From: Corynebacterium incognita
Lineage (GTDB): Bacteria; Actinomycetota; Actinomycetes; Mycobacteriales; Mycobacteriaceae
Length of the DNA: 64,000 nt
Assembly: GCF_014217255.1 (NCBI RefSeq)
Contig: NZ_CP059404.1
Location: forward strand, 1,364,001 to 1,428,000
Direction of reading: 5' to 3'
How positions within the stretch are numbered: position 1 is the first letter of the stretch; each line of letters starts with the position of its first letter. The notes beneath the pieces are model-generated. The model saw only the letters and a list, made by a program, of their open reading frames with translations, was not told the origin of the DNA and did no database searches. Below are positions 8,415-16,283 of this stretch, piece by piece. The translations under genes and the position numbers were made by a program.

Positions 8415-8465
8415 AAACCCCCGGGTCACACGGCTGAAAGCCGAATGGTCCGGGGGTTTGTGGGC
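8415..8465 (+). terminator. Terminator after tRNA-Arg
   Basis: The outer stem AAACCCCCGG / CCGGGGGTTT (8415-8424 with 8450-8459) encloses a smaller CGGCT/AGCCG hairpin. Confidence 0.75.
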
Positions 8466-8487
8466 TTTTTATGTGCGGGCGAATCAG

Positions 8488-8586
8488 GGGTTAAGTAGGG
8501 CCTATGCGACAAAAGGTGTGTCTACCGACGACACGCCGAGAGACACACTTTTTGTCGCATAGCCCACACTTTTTGCTACTTAACCC
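8488..8586. mobile_element. 99-bp MITE-like element related to the IS at 24.4 kb
   Basis: The ends are the inverted repeat GGGTTAAGTAG ... CTACTTAACCC, identical to the tips of the complete IS at 24388-25791. Inside, 8502-8523 and 8541-8562 form a 22-bp stem with one mismatch around a 17-base loop. The right 22 bases equal the IS terminal repeat, and a 38-base inner segment (stem-loop part) is identical in reverse complement to the left end of the IS. It has no coding capacity. Flanking 8-mers (CGAATCAG, GAATTTGG) do not form a clear target duplication, so the copy may be old. Confidence 0.75.
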
Positions 8587-8608
8587 GAATTTGGCCCTAG
8601 ACGCACGA

Positions 8609-8630
8609 AAACCCCGCAATTGCGGGGTTT
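8609..8630. terminator. Bidirectional terminator, perfect 22-base palindrome
   Basis: AAACCCCGCAA followed by TTGCGGGGTTT gives a GC stem with T runs on both strands. It ends the nuclease transcript coming from the right. Confidence 0.75.
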
Positions 8631-8655
8631 CGGCGTTTGCGGTGCAACGCTACCT

Positions 8656-9738
8656 TTAGCTTGACCGAAGAGCCACACAGCGCTCGCGAAGTAACGAGGC
8701 GTGCTGGTAAATATCTTCAATCGCGTCGAGATCGAACAGCTGCTCCTGTTTCTCGCCATCGAAAATACCGATGCGCGGGGTTTGGCGGTCAAAGTATAGT
8801 CGAGCAATTGGCTTGCGGTTGTTGTCCTGGTAGAGAATTGCACAGTAGCTTTTAGCATCTCTGAGTGTCACGTCAGCTATTGGAACTTCTGCGCAACAAA
8901 TAGCTTTGATGATGGTGAAAGCAGCAAGTTCCTCATCTGTAGTTACGATGCCGTTGTCATCGACGGGAGCTGTGGGAGAAGTTTCATCCTCGGGTTGAAT
9001 TTTGTCAGCAGGTTGAATTTCATCGAAGTCTTGTGCGGACCTTAGACGTCGATTAACTTCGTCTTTTAGGAATTGGGACTGCGCAGTTTCAACGAGTTTT
9101 GAAAATACATCGAGGTTTTGTGCGGTCATGCGTCGCGAGGTGACTCGAGACGCGATCAGCTTTACCCAATCAGAATCGGGTTCTTTGAATTGGGCAGCGA
9201 GTACTTTTCGTATTTCAGAAACATACTTCAGCTGTTCCGCGCTTGCCGCGATTGTTTCGGAGTCGAATTGCGACTTCGTGCACATCTCAAGGTGTGGAAA
9301 GACACGAGCATCGATATTTGCTAAGTCGATGGTCATGAATGGTTTTTCATCCATTCGATTGGCTGCATCAAGTTGGGCATAGAATTCGTAAACTTCGCCA
9401 TTTGTGAGGATGGCAAACTCGGTGTCGGTGACATTGAAGTAGCGAATTAGTTGGTTTGCATGGTCGAGCTTTAGCGGCTCACCAATTTTCTTACACTCAA
9501 TCAAAAAGCGAAAATCATCGCCAGATTTGATCGCAAAGTCGACCTTTTCGCCCTTTTTTACTCCAACGTCTGCCGTGTATTCAGGGATTACTTCTCGGGG
9601 ATCGGTGACGTCGTAACCAAGTACGGAGCTTATGAAGGGAATGATGAAGGCAGTTTTGGTTGCCTCCTCTGTTTCGATGATTGGCTTAAGCTCTTTAACT
9701 TTGGAAGCAAGGGCGTAAATCGATTGATCGATGCTCAT
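8656..9738 (-). CDS. Orphan nuclease with type I restriction HsdR N-terminal domain
   Basis: A 360-residue protein. Residues 1-140 match the HsdR-N nuclease fold: ETEEATKTAFI near 22-31, then the PD-(D/E)xK residues Asp67 (EKVDFAI) and Glu81-x-Lys83 (LIECKK). The remainder (about 230-360) is an acidic linker and a small mixed domain I do not recognise. There are no helicase motifs and no hsdM/hsdS beside it. The start MSIDQ is the family-like start; no ribosome site is strong. The gene is AT-rich, sits next to a tRNA and a MITE, and was probably acquired. It may be a defence nuclease, but the target is unknown. Confidence 0.72.
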   Translation of the reverse strand: MSIDQSIYALASKVKELKPIIETEEATKTAFIIPFISSVLGYDVTDPREVIPEYTADVGVKKGEKVDFAIKSGDDFRFLIECKKIGEPLKLDHANQLIRYFNVTDTEFAILTNGEVYEFYAQLDAANRMDEKPFMTIDLANIDARVFPHLEMCTKSQFDSETIAASAEQLKYVSEIRKVLAAQFKEPDSDWVKLIASRVTSRRMTAQNLDVFSKLVETAQSQFLKDEVNRRLRSAQDFDEIQPADKIQPEDETSPTAPVDDNGIVTTDEELAAFTIIKAICCAEVPIADVTLRDAKSYCAILYQDNNRKPIARLYFDRQTPRIGIFDGEKQEQLFDLDAIEDIYQHASLLRERCVALRSS

Positions 9739-10189
9739 TGAGTTTGAATGCTTTCGGGGTAGGGGTACTTCGGAAACCAATGCGACTGGGTAGACAGCCT
9801 CACTAGCGAAATCAGGTGTCCAAATCAACGGGGTAAAGATGACTGAAGCAAGAATATGGCATGAACCTCATCCAATACACCTAACTGTAAATAGGTATTC
9901 AGGTAACTGCAATCGATTTGCCGACTTTTAATGCCTTTATGTGTAGTAGCTGGGCGCCTAACGTGGCCGTGGCGGTGGCCAATTCTCGAAATGTATAACC
10001 GCAATCCTTATGGCTAGTAAAGAGTAGGCTTGGGGGCAGTGGACTTCGAATTGCCGTAACTGTTCATCGTGCCCGGCGAAAGTTCACCAGTTTTCTATGA
10101 GAAATATTGGGCGCATTATTTACTGCGCCTGTCTGCGGTGTTAACCTTTATGAACCAATCTATTAGCAATCAATGATTATTGGGGTGTT
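9739..10189. other. AT-rich intergenic region without a supported gene
   Basis: About 450 bases. An in-frame extension of the nuclease up to a TTG at 9828 is possible but unlikely. The rest shows stop codons in all frames and no tRNA, repeat or clear hairpin. It may contain the promoters of the nuclease and of the small membrane protein. Confidence 0.4.
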
Positions 10190-10621
10190 GTGAACGGGGG
10201 GGAGGTTCTGTTAGTCACAACGCACTTGATTATCGCGGCCGTGTTCGTCGGTTTCGCCGCGATGTTAGCTGCCATCTTTGCGTGGGGGCTGGGGACAGTT
10301 AACCTCCTCCCCGGCGACGTGGAGGTCGCTCGCGGGGTTGCGGAGGGAAGTTGGGAGGATTACTGGCCAGTCGTGACGGCCGGGTTCTTGGCCGCCGTGA
10401 GCAGCGTCGGCGCCTTCGCGCACGGCCTGCACGCGTGTGTGCGGGACTACCGCCAGCGCGACGCCCGCGCCATCGGGGCGGGCGTCCGCGTACCGCTTCA
10501 CGGCGCGACCACGTGGTGGTGGCTCGCCGCGGGCTCCGCAGCGATAGCCGTGGCGCTGTTCACGCTGTACCTCGCGCCGGGGGTTCTCGGCCTGCTTTGG
10601 GGACTGTTGTTCATCACATAA
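10190..10621 (+). CDS. Small membrane protein of unknown function
   Basis: A 143-residue protein beginning at GTG. Four hydrophobic segments are visible (about residues 8-32, 60-78, 107-124 and 126-142), with a short polar linker after the second containing RDYRQRDARA. I do not recognise a family. GC content is like the core genome. A hairpin with a T run on the opposite strand follows at once. The start is uncertain because no good ribosome site precedes it. Confidence 0.6.
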   Translation: MNGGEVLLVTTHLIIAAVFVGFAAMLAAIFAWGLGTVNLLPGDVEVARGVAEGSWEDYWPVVTAGFLAAVSSVGAFAHGLHACVRDYRQRDARAIGAGVRVPLHGATTWWWLAAGSAAIAVALFTLYLAPGVLGLLWGLLFIT

Positions 10622-10654
10622 AAACGCGCCCGCACCGATGACGGTGGGGCGCGT
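10621..10654 (-). terminator. Terminator of ocd
   Basis: The stem is formed by ACGCGCC-type and GGCGCGT-type arms (10624-10636 with 10643-10654), and four T follow on the minus strand. Confidence 0.65.
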
Positions 10655-10672
10655 AGCGCGGCGTCGGACAGC

Positions 10673-11707
10673 TTAGATGAGCGACGGCACGTTCACGACG
10701 AGGGAGAAGAGGTCCTTCGGGTCGTCCGGGTTGGCCACCAGGTCGATGTCAGTCTCCAGCTCGGAGCCCTTTACCGAGTCGCGCAGGTAGCGCAGCGCGG
10801 AGAAGTCGTTGATGGCGAATCCGACGTCGTCGAACAGGGTGATCTGCTCGTCGTTGTCGCGGCCGGTCTCGTCGCCGGTCAGCACCTTCCAGAACTCCAC
10901 GACGGGGAAGTCCGCAGGCTTCTGCTGGATTTCGCCCTCGATGCGGGTTTGCTCCGGGAACTCCACGAAGACCTTGGACATGTCCAGGATGCCCTCTTCG
11001 AGCTCGGTCTTGCCCGGGCAGTCGCCGCCCACGGCGTTGAGGTGCACGCCCGGGGCCACATGGCGGGTGGCCAGGATCTGGTTCTGTGCCTTGTCAGCGG
11101 TGCAGGTGGTGATGATGTCCGCGCCGAGCACGGCCTCGTCGACGCTGTTGCACACGGTGATGTTGAAGCCGAGTGGCTCCAGGTTGCGCTTGAACTTCTC
11201 CACGGCGGCTGGGTCGATGTCGTAGATGGTGAGGTCCTCGATGCCCATGACACCGCGGAAGCCCAGCGCCTGGAACTCGGACTGGGAGCCAGCGCCGATC
11301 ATGGCCATGCGCTTGGAGTCCTTGCGGGCCAGGTGCTTCGCCACCATCGCGGAGGTGGCTGCGGTGCGCAGGGCGGTGAGCAGCGTCATCTCTGCCTCGA
11401 AGGTGGGGTAGCCGTTGTCCACGTCGGCCAGCACGCCGAAGGCGGTGACGGTCTGGAAACCGCGGGCCGGGTTGGAGGGGTGGCCGTTGACGTACTTGAA
11501 GGAGTACTCCTCGCCGTCGGAGGTCGGCATGAGCTCGATGACACCGAACGGGGTGTGGGAGGCGATGCGCGGGATCTTGTCAAAGCGCTCCCAGCGCTTG
11601 TAATCGGACTCGAGGTAGTCCACCATGCCGGTGATGATGGACTCCACGCCCTCGCGCTGGATCCAGCGCGCCATGTTCTGGACGTCTACGAATTTCACTG
11701 TGACCAT
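10673..11707 (-). CDS. ocd: Ornithine cyclodeaminase family protein
   Basis: A 344-residue OCD/mu-crystallin family protein. The N-terminal substrate domain contains RIASHTPFG and the signature KYVNGHPSNP; the Rossmann domain starts at MAMIGAGSQSEFQ (about residues 135-147), and VAPGVHLNAVGGDCPGK is the family C-terminal block. Such enzymes deaminate ornithine to proline with bound NAD or reduce cyclic imino acids. AAAGGAAA precedes the ATG. It follows an amino-acid permease gene on the same strand with a 119-base gap, suggesting joint amino-acid catabolism. Confidence 0.88.
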   Translation of the reverse strand: MVTVKFVDVQNMARWIQREGVESIITGMVDYLESDYKRWERFDKIPRIASHTPFGVIELMPTSDGEEYSFKYVNGHPSNPARGFQTVTAFGVLADVDNGYPTFEAEMTLLTALRTAATSAMVAKHLARKDSKRMAMIGAGSQSEFQALGFRGVMGIEDLTIYDIDPAAVEKFKRNLEPLGFNITVCNSVDEAVLGADIITTCTADKAQNQILATRHVAPGVHLNAVGGDCPGKTELEEGILDMSKVFVEFPEQTRIEGEIQQKPADFPVVEFWKVLTGDETGRDNDEQITLFDDVGFAINDFSALRYLRDSVKGSELETDIDLVANPDDPKDLFSLVVNVPSLI

Positions 11708-11757
11708 AAAATATTTTCCTTTCGTCTGCGCGGGCAGCGGCGGGGCCGCGGTCCGCG

Positions 11758-11785
11758 GCGTGCGGATTGAAATTTAGCCGCACGC
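11758..11785. other. Hairpin between the permease and ocd
   Basis: GCGTGCGG and CCGCACGC form an 8-bp perfect stem with a 12-base AT-rich loop. No T run follows on the minus strand, so an mRNA processing or stabilising role is as likely as termination. Confidence 0.45.
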
Positions 11786-11826
11786 CAGTATACGGATGTC
11801 TGTGTGCTTGCCGTTTGGTCGAAAAC

Positions 11827-13353
11827 CTAGCGCCGGTCGCGCGGGTGCAGGTCGGTCTGCGGCGCGGCGGGGAAGGACGAGGTCGGCAGGTGCTTGGCCT
11901 TGCGCTCGTCGGCGATGGTGCGGATGCGGTCGCGCCACGCGAACCACATGCCCATGAACACCGGGATGAGCGCCAGGGTGGCCAGCAGCGCGTAGGAGCC
12001 AATCGGGTAGTCGAAGGCCATGAGCACGATGACGCCGCCGATGAAGATGAGCGTTGCCCAGTCGCCCCACACGCCGAAGGGGGAGCGGTAGCCCGGGCGG
12101 GTGTAGCGGCCCTGCTCGGCCAAGCGCACGAACTTGAGGTGGGCCAGCGCGATGGCGGCCCACGAGGCGATGGTGCCCAGAGCAGCCAGGTTCAGCACGA
12201 TTTCGAACGCCATCTCCGGGACGATGAAGTTCAAGAACACGCCCACCAGGGCCACGCCAGCAGCCATGACGATGCCGCCGTACGGCACGCCGGACTGAGA
12301 CATACGGGCACCGAACTTCGGGCCGGATCCGGCCAGGGACATGTTGTACATGATGCGGCCGGTGGAGTAGAGGCCGGCGTTGAGCGAGGAGATGGCGGCG
12401 GTGATGACCACGATCTGGAAGATCGGGGCGGCCGCGGCGATGCCCAGGGACTCGAAGAACGTCACGAACGGCGAGACCTCGGCGACGTACTCGGTGTACG
12501 GCAGCACCATGGTGAGCAGCAGCACGGAGCCGAAGTAGAACACCAGGATGCGGATGAGCACGGTGTTGACGGCCTTCGGGATGTGCTTCTCGACGTCCTT
12601 GGTCTCGCCGGAGGTGGTGCCTACCAGCTCGATACCGGCGTAGGCGAAGACGACGCCCTGGATGACGATGATGGCGGGCAGCAGGCCGTTAGGCAGCCAG
12701 CCGCCGGAGTCGCTGATGAGGGAGAAACCGGTGGGGTCGCCGGACGGGTGGCCGAAGATGATCACGCCGATGGCCACGAGCATGAAGATGATGAGCGCGA
12801 CGACCTTGATCATGGAGAACCAGTACTCGAGTTCGCCGAAGATCTTCACGGACATCATGTTGAACAGCAGGATGAAGGCCACCACACCGAGGGCCAAGAC
12901 CCACTGCGGGATGTTGTCCAACCAGGTGGTGTACTGGCTAAACCACTTGATATACAGCGCGACGGCGGTGGCATCGGCCACCAGCGTCATGGCCCAGTTA
13001 CCCCAGTAGAGCCAGCCGGTGACGAAGGCTGCCTTCTCGCCGTAGAACTCGCGGGCGTAGGAGACGAAGGAGCCGGAGCTGGGGCGGTAGACGATGAGCT
13101 CGCCTAGGGAGCGGAGGATGATGTAGCCGAAGAAGCCACAGATGAGGTAGAGGACTGCAAGGAAGGGGCCGGCGGTCTGGAGCCGGGAGCCGGTGCCCAG
13201 GAGAAGGCCGGTGCCGATGGCGGAGCCGATAGCGATCATCTGAAGCTGGCGGCTGCCCATTCCCTTTTGCAGGCCGTGGTCCTCAGCGGCGTAAACGTTG
13301 CGTTCCGCCTCGTGCGGGACCTGGCCCGTGGGGGCCGGGTTGCTTTCCGTCAT
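11827..13353 (-). CDS. Amino-acid permease of the APC/AAT family (asparagine/GABA permease type)
   Basis: A 508-residue permease with 12 predicted membrane helices. The first helix has the substrate-binding sequence IAIGSAIGTGLLLGTG, and the conserved FAYAGIELVGTTSGET segment is near residue 230. The resemblance is closest to L-asparagine or GABA permeases; exact substrate is not certain. ATG at 13353 (MTESNP) is preferred over an in-frame TTG nine bases upstream. Placed before ocd, it may import a substrate connected to arginine/ornithine/proline metabolism. Confidence 0.87.
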   Translation of the reverse strand: MTESNPAPTGQVPHEAERNVYAAEDHGLQKGMGSRQLQMIAIGSAIGTGLLLGTGSRLQTAGPFLAVLYLICGFFGYIILRSLGELIVYRPSSGSFVSYAREFYGEKAAFVTGWLYWGNWAMTLVADATAVALYIKWFSQYTTWLDNIPQWVLALGVVAFILLFNMMSVKIFGELEYWFSMIKVVALIIFMLVAIGVIIFGHPSGDPTGFSLISDSGGWLPNGLLPAIIVIQGVVFAYAGIELVGTTSGETKDVEKHIPKAVNTVLIRILVFYFGSVLLLTMVLPYTEYVAEVSPFVTFFESLGIAAAAPIFQIVVITAAISSLNAGLYSTGRIMYNMSLAGSGPKFGARMSQSGVPYGGIVMAAGVALVGVFLNFIVPEMAFEIVLNLAALGTIASWAAIALAHLKFVRLAEQGRYTRPGYRSPFGVWGDWATLIFIGGVIVLMAFDYPIGSYALLATLALIPVFMGMWFAWRDRIRTIADERKAKHLPTSSFPAAPQTDLHPRDRR

Positions 13354-13510
13354 GTGCGTCAACTTTCTGTTCGGAGAGTTCTTGATCGAACTTTGGACGC
13401 AGTAGAGCTTAGCAATTTTTCAGAAAACACTGTGACCTAGGCCATTTATATAAAATTTCCAGCTCGGAATTACATAAAAATTTCGCGCTAAATGCAGTGG
13501 TCAGAGTCAC

Positions 13511-13549
13511 AAAAAGGGCGCGCCCGACTGTTGCGGTTCGTGGCGCGCC
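13511..13549 (-). terminator. Terminator downstream of tyrA
   Basis: Two copies of the self-complementary GGCGCGCC (in 13516-13525 and 13542-13549) form the stem, and five T follow on the minus strand. Confidence 0.75.
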
Positions 13550-13600
13550 TCCCCCTATTTGTGGGCACAGTCACTTTCGTGTCGCTGCCCACGAACACGG

Positions 13601-14629
13601 TTAAAAGACGTCGATGCGTCCTCCCAGCGACTCCGCCTGGCGCAGCTGCGCCACCCAGCGCGGGGCACCGACGTGCAGCCGGATGACAGGACGGGAAGAA
13701 ATCTTCACCGGGCTCACTGATTCTTTGCGCGCGCCGGAGCGCGCCTCCAGCCGGGTGCGGGCGCGGAACCCGGCGTCGGTGAGCTCGGAGACGTCGGGGT
13801 GCGCGGACGCCAGTTTCTCCCGGGTCTCCTGGAGCAGGGCCAGGGCCTCGTCCAGGGCGTCGACAAGCGCGGGGGCGTTGGGCTCAAGCATCTGCCGCAC
13901 GAGGTCCGGGTCCGTGCTCGCCACGCGGGTGGAATCTTTAAACGAGCCCGCGGACAGGGACTGCGCCAGGATGCCACCGTTATCGCCCACCACGGCGAGC
14001 ACCTCGGCGAACACGTGGGGTAGGTGGGACACGCGTGCAACTGCGCCGTCGTGCGCCTCCACGCGCACCGGCACGACCTCGGCGGACGTCAACTTGGCCA
14101 TCTTGGTGACGTCCGTGAACACGTCGATCCACGACTGCGGCACGCGCTCACCACGGGCGTCGAGTTCTTGGGCGTAGTCAAAGGTAATCGCCCAGGCCGC
14201 GCGGTGGAACAGATCCCGCCGCGAGTTCTCCCACCCGGATTCCGAGGTACCCGCCATGGGGTGCCCGCCCACGTAGCGGGACTCCAGGCCGCGCTCGCGG
14301 ATCATGTCCAGCACGTGGGTCTTCACGGACACGACGTCGGTGATGCCGCAAGACGGCGCGAGCTCCACGATGCGGTCCAGGATTTCCCCGACTGCGTGCA
14401 TGGGCACGGCCACTACGATGAGGGCCCCGCGCTCCTCGGCGCGGCGCAGCACCGTGTCCAGATCGTCGGAGACGTCGTAGCCCTGTTTGATGGCGGATCG
14501 TGCCGCGGACGTGGAGCGGTTATAGCCAAAAACCTCCTGGTCGCGGTACTCCAGATCGCGCAGCAAAGAGCCGCCGATAAGGCCGAGTCCGATAATACAA
14601 ATGGGGCGATTTACGTCGTGCATACTCAC
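13601..14629 (-). CDS. tyrA: Prephenate/arogenate dehydrogenase TyrA
   Basis: A 342-residue TyrA for tyrosine synthesis. The NAD(P)-binding IIGLGLIGGSLLRD opens the protein; VVSVKTHV and VGGHPMAGTSESGW (catalytic His in GGHPMAG) follow, and the helical dimer domain contains HDGAVARVSHLPHVFAEVL. Start is GTG at 14629 or ATG two codons later; neither has a strong ribosome site. It is divergent from the tadA-partner gene with 39 bases between them. Confidence 0.93.
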   Translation of the reverse strand: MSMHDVNRPICIIGLGLIGGSLLRDLEYRDQEVFGYNRSTSAARSAIKQGYDVSDDLDTVLRRAEERGALIVVAVPMHAVGEILDRIVELAPSCGITDVVSVKTHVLDMIRERGLESRYVGGHPMAGTSESGWENSRRDLFHRAAWAITFDYAQELDARGERVPQSWIDVFTDVTKMAKLTSAEVVPVRVEAHDGAVARVSHLPHVFAEVLAVVGDNGGILAQSLSAGSFKDSTRVASTDPDLVRQMLEPNAPALVDALDEALALLQETREKLASAHPDVSELTDAGFRARTRLEARSGARKESVSPVKISSRPVIRLHVGAPRWVAQLRQAESLGGRIDVF

Positions 14630-14668
14630 AGTGACAATCTTGGCACAACCCGACTAGCATCTCCTGAT

Positions 14669-15181
14669 ATGAGCCAGGATTATTTTGAGGACGAGGGCGC
14701 GGGCGCATTCGCCGTCACCGCGACGGCGGTGGACGGCGCGTGGCAGGTCCGCGAGTATCGCGACGATTTCTCCTCCGTGGATACCGCGATCAATAAGGTT
14801 CGCGGCCTGCGCGCGGAGTCCGCGGCCTTCGCCCTGCTGTGCGTGGACGACGACTACTTCGTCATCGTCCGCCCTGTGCCGGGGAATGTGCGCCTGTTCC
14901 TCTCGGACGCCACCATGGCCGTCGACGATGATTTCGCTGCCGACGTTCTAGAGCGCCAGGGTCTGGACATCCCGGACATCGATCCGGCGGATCTGGACGA
15001 CGTGGATGGCTACGCCGACGGTGATTTTGGGATCCTGGAGGACCTCGGCATGACCGGCGAGGTTCTCGGCGTCATCACCGACAACCAGGAGGACTGGCCC
15101 TCCGACATGCTCCTGCGCATCGCGGGCGAGCTCGGCTTCGGTGACGAGCTGGAGGAGATCGTCCACGGCGGCGACGAGTAA
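14669..15181 (+). CDS. tRNA adenosine deaminase-associated protein
   Basis: A 170-residue acidic protein that in actinobacteria is encoded directly upstream of tadA and is named for that linkage. Sequence features are an N-terminal YFEDEGAGAFAVTATAVDG block, the AESAAFALLCVDDDYFV strand and an acidic C-terminus. The biochemical role is unknown. Its stop is one base before the tadA GTG. No Shine-Dalgarno is obvious, so translation may start close to the transcript end. Confidence 0.85.
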   Translation: MSQDYFEDEGAGAFAVTATAVDGAWQVREYRDDFSSVDTAINKVRGLRAESAAFALLCVDDDYFVIVRPVPGNVRLFLSDATMAVDDDFAADVLERQGLDIPDIDPADLDDVDGYADGDFGILEDLGMTGEVLGVITDNQEDWPSDMLLRIAGELGFGDELEEIVHGGDE

Positions 15182-15182
15182 C

Positions 15183-15665
15183 GTGCTCCCGCAGCCCGAA
15201 GGTCTCTCCCGCGCGGAGGGGCGCATGCGCCGCGCCATCGCCGTCGCGCGCACGACCCCGCCCGGCGATATCCCGGTGGGCGCCGTCATCTTTGCCCCCG
15301 ACGGCCGCGCATTAGCCACCGGCACCAACCGCCGCGAGGCCGACCAGGATCCCACCGCCCACGCCGAAGTTGTCGCCATCCGCGAGGCCGTCACCCGGTT
15401 CGGCGACGGCTGGCGCCTGACCGGCTGCGAGCTCGTGGTCACCCTCGAACCCTGCCTCATGTGCGCGGGCGCCATCGTCGGCGCACGCCTGGGCTCCGTG
15501 GTCTTCGGTGCGGACGAGCCAAAGACCGGCGCCTGTGGCTCGCTTATCGACGCCCTGCGCGCCCCCGGCGCCCTCCACACCCCGCAGGTGCGCGCCGGGG
15601 TGCTCGCCGCGGACACCGCCGCGCTGCTCACGGACTTCTTTGCGAGCCTGCGCACGGACAGGTAA
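15183..15665 (+). CDS. tadA: tRNA adenosine(34) deaminase TadA
   Basis: A 160-residue cytidine-deaminase-fold enzyme that converts A34 to inosine in tRNA-Arg(ACG), encoded in this window at 8336. The zinc and catalytic motifs are HAE in PTAHAEVVAIREA and the pair of cysteines in EPCLMCAGAI. GTG start follows the partner gene by one base; an internal ATG at MRRAIAVAR is an alternative. Length is normal. Confidence 0.94.
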   Translation: MLPQPEGLSRAEGRMRRAIAVARTTPPGDIPVGAVIFAPDGRALATGTNRREADQDPTAHAEVVAIREAVTRFGDGWRLTGCELVVTLEPCLMCAGAIVGARLGSVVFGADEPKTGACGSLIDALRAPGALHTPQVRAGVLAADTAALLTDFFASLRTDR

Positions 15666-15734
15666 TTCCAAGGTGGCGCCCCTATAGTGGATCCCGTCAG
15701 CGATAAGCGATGAGTAGCGAAAGGAATCACGACT

Positions 15735-15944
15735 ATGTCTGGAGTAGAAAACAAGAAGGACGAGCTCTTGGGCAAGGCCAAGGAGGGCCTCGGCGAGGCC
15801 ACCGGTAACGAGGATTTGGCCAATGAGGGCAAGGCCGATCAGGTGAAGTCCGGCGCCAAGCAGAAGGCCGAGCAGGCCGGCGACGCCATTAAGGACAAGT
15901 CCGATGAGGTCCTCGGCGGCCTCAAGGACAACGCCGACAACTAG
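15735..15944 (+). CDS. CsbD-family stress protein
   Basis: A 69-residue, highly charged, Lys/Glu/Ala/Gly-rich protein of the CsbD family, with the typical start KKDELLGKAKEGLGEATGN and repeats of the form KADQVKSGAKQKAEQ. These proteins are general-stress induced with unknown function. AAAGGAATC precedes the ATG and a TATAGT box lies near 15682. Confidence 0.88.
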   Translation: MSGVENKKDELLGKAKEGLGEATGNEDLANEGKADQVKSGAKQKAEQAGDAIKDKSDEVLGGLKDNADN

Positions 15945-16031
15945 AGCCTCCCCAGCAGGCTCCGCCGAGCAGGACCCATCCAGCAGGGGCCGATTTGGTG
16001 CGCGGGCTCGCCCTCCCGTAATCTGATCGGC

Positions 16032-16122
16032 GGTGGCGTGTCCGAGCGGCCGAAGGTGAACGCCTCGAAAGCGTTTGTTGGGTAACCCCCAACCGCGGGT
16101 TCAAACCCCGCCGCCACCGCCA
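16032..16122 (+). tRNA. tRNA-Ser(CGA)
   Basis: A class II tRNA with encoded CCA; acceptor GGTGGCG pairs with CGCCACC, the loop CTCGAAA has anticodon CGA at 16066-16068, and the variable arm is long. A possible promoter is TTGGTG at 15995 and TAATCT at 16019. Confidence 0.96.
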
Positions 16123-16127
16123 ATGTG

Positions 16128-16173
16128 AAGTCTCGCGGCATCGTTTCTTATTCGATGCCGCGAGACTTCTTTT
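16128..16173 (+). terminator. Terminator after tRNA-Ser(CGA)
   Basis: A 16-bp perfect stem (16128-16143 with 16153-16168) around a nine-base loop is followed by CTTTTT. Confidence 0.88.
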
Positions 16174-16179
16174 TGCGCA

Positions 16180-16247
16180 AAGGTCGGGATCCAAAAGCCG
16201 GAAATAGGGCGTCAGGCGCGCGATTCCGACCTTTGTATCCCGACCTT
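16180..16247. repeat. Short inverted/direct repeat cluster
   Basis: AAGGTCGGGAT (16180-16190) recurs inverted as ATCCCGACCTT (16237-16247) and, partly, as TCCGACCTTT just before it. Two alternative hairpins are thus possible between the tRNA terminator and the yjiH stop. No T run follows on the minus strand. Confidence 0.45.
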
Positions 16248-16283
16248 CAGCGCCCAAGGCGCGGGCGCACCCGCGAAGCGGCC

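Noticed and set aside
11767..13107. Long His/Asp/Gly-rich open frame opposite the amino-acid permease
   Set aside because: It is the antisense of a clear 12-helix permease with a ribosome site; the composition is the typical mirror of GC-rich membrane-protein codons.
14024..14668. Upstream extension of the tadA-partner gene through tyrA
   Set aside because: The extension is antisense to tyrA; the partner protein starts at the ATG at 14669 with normal family length.
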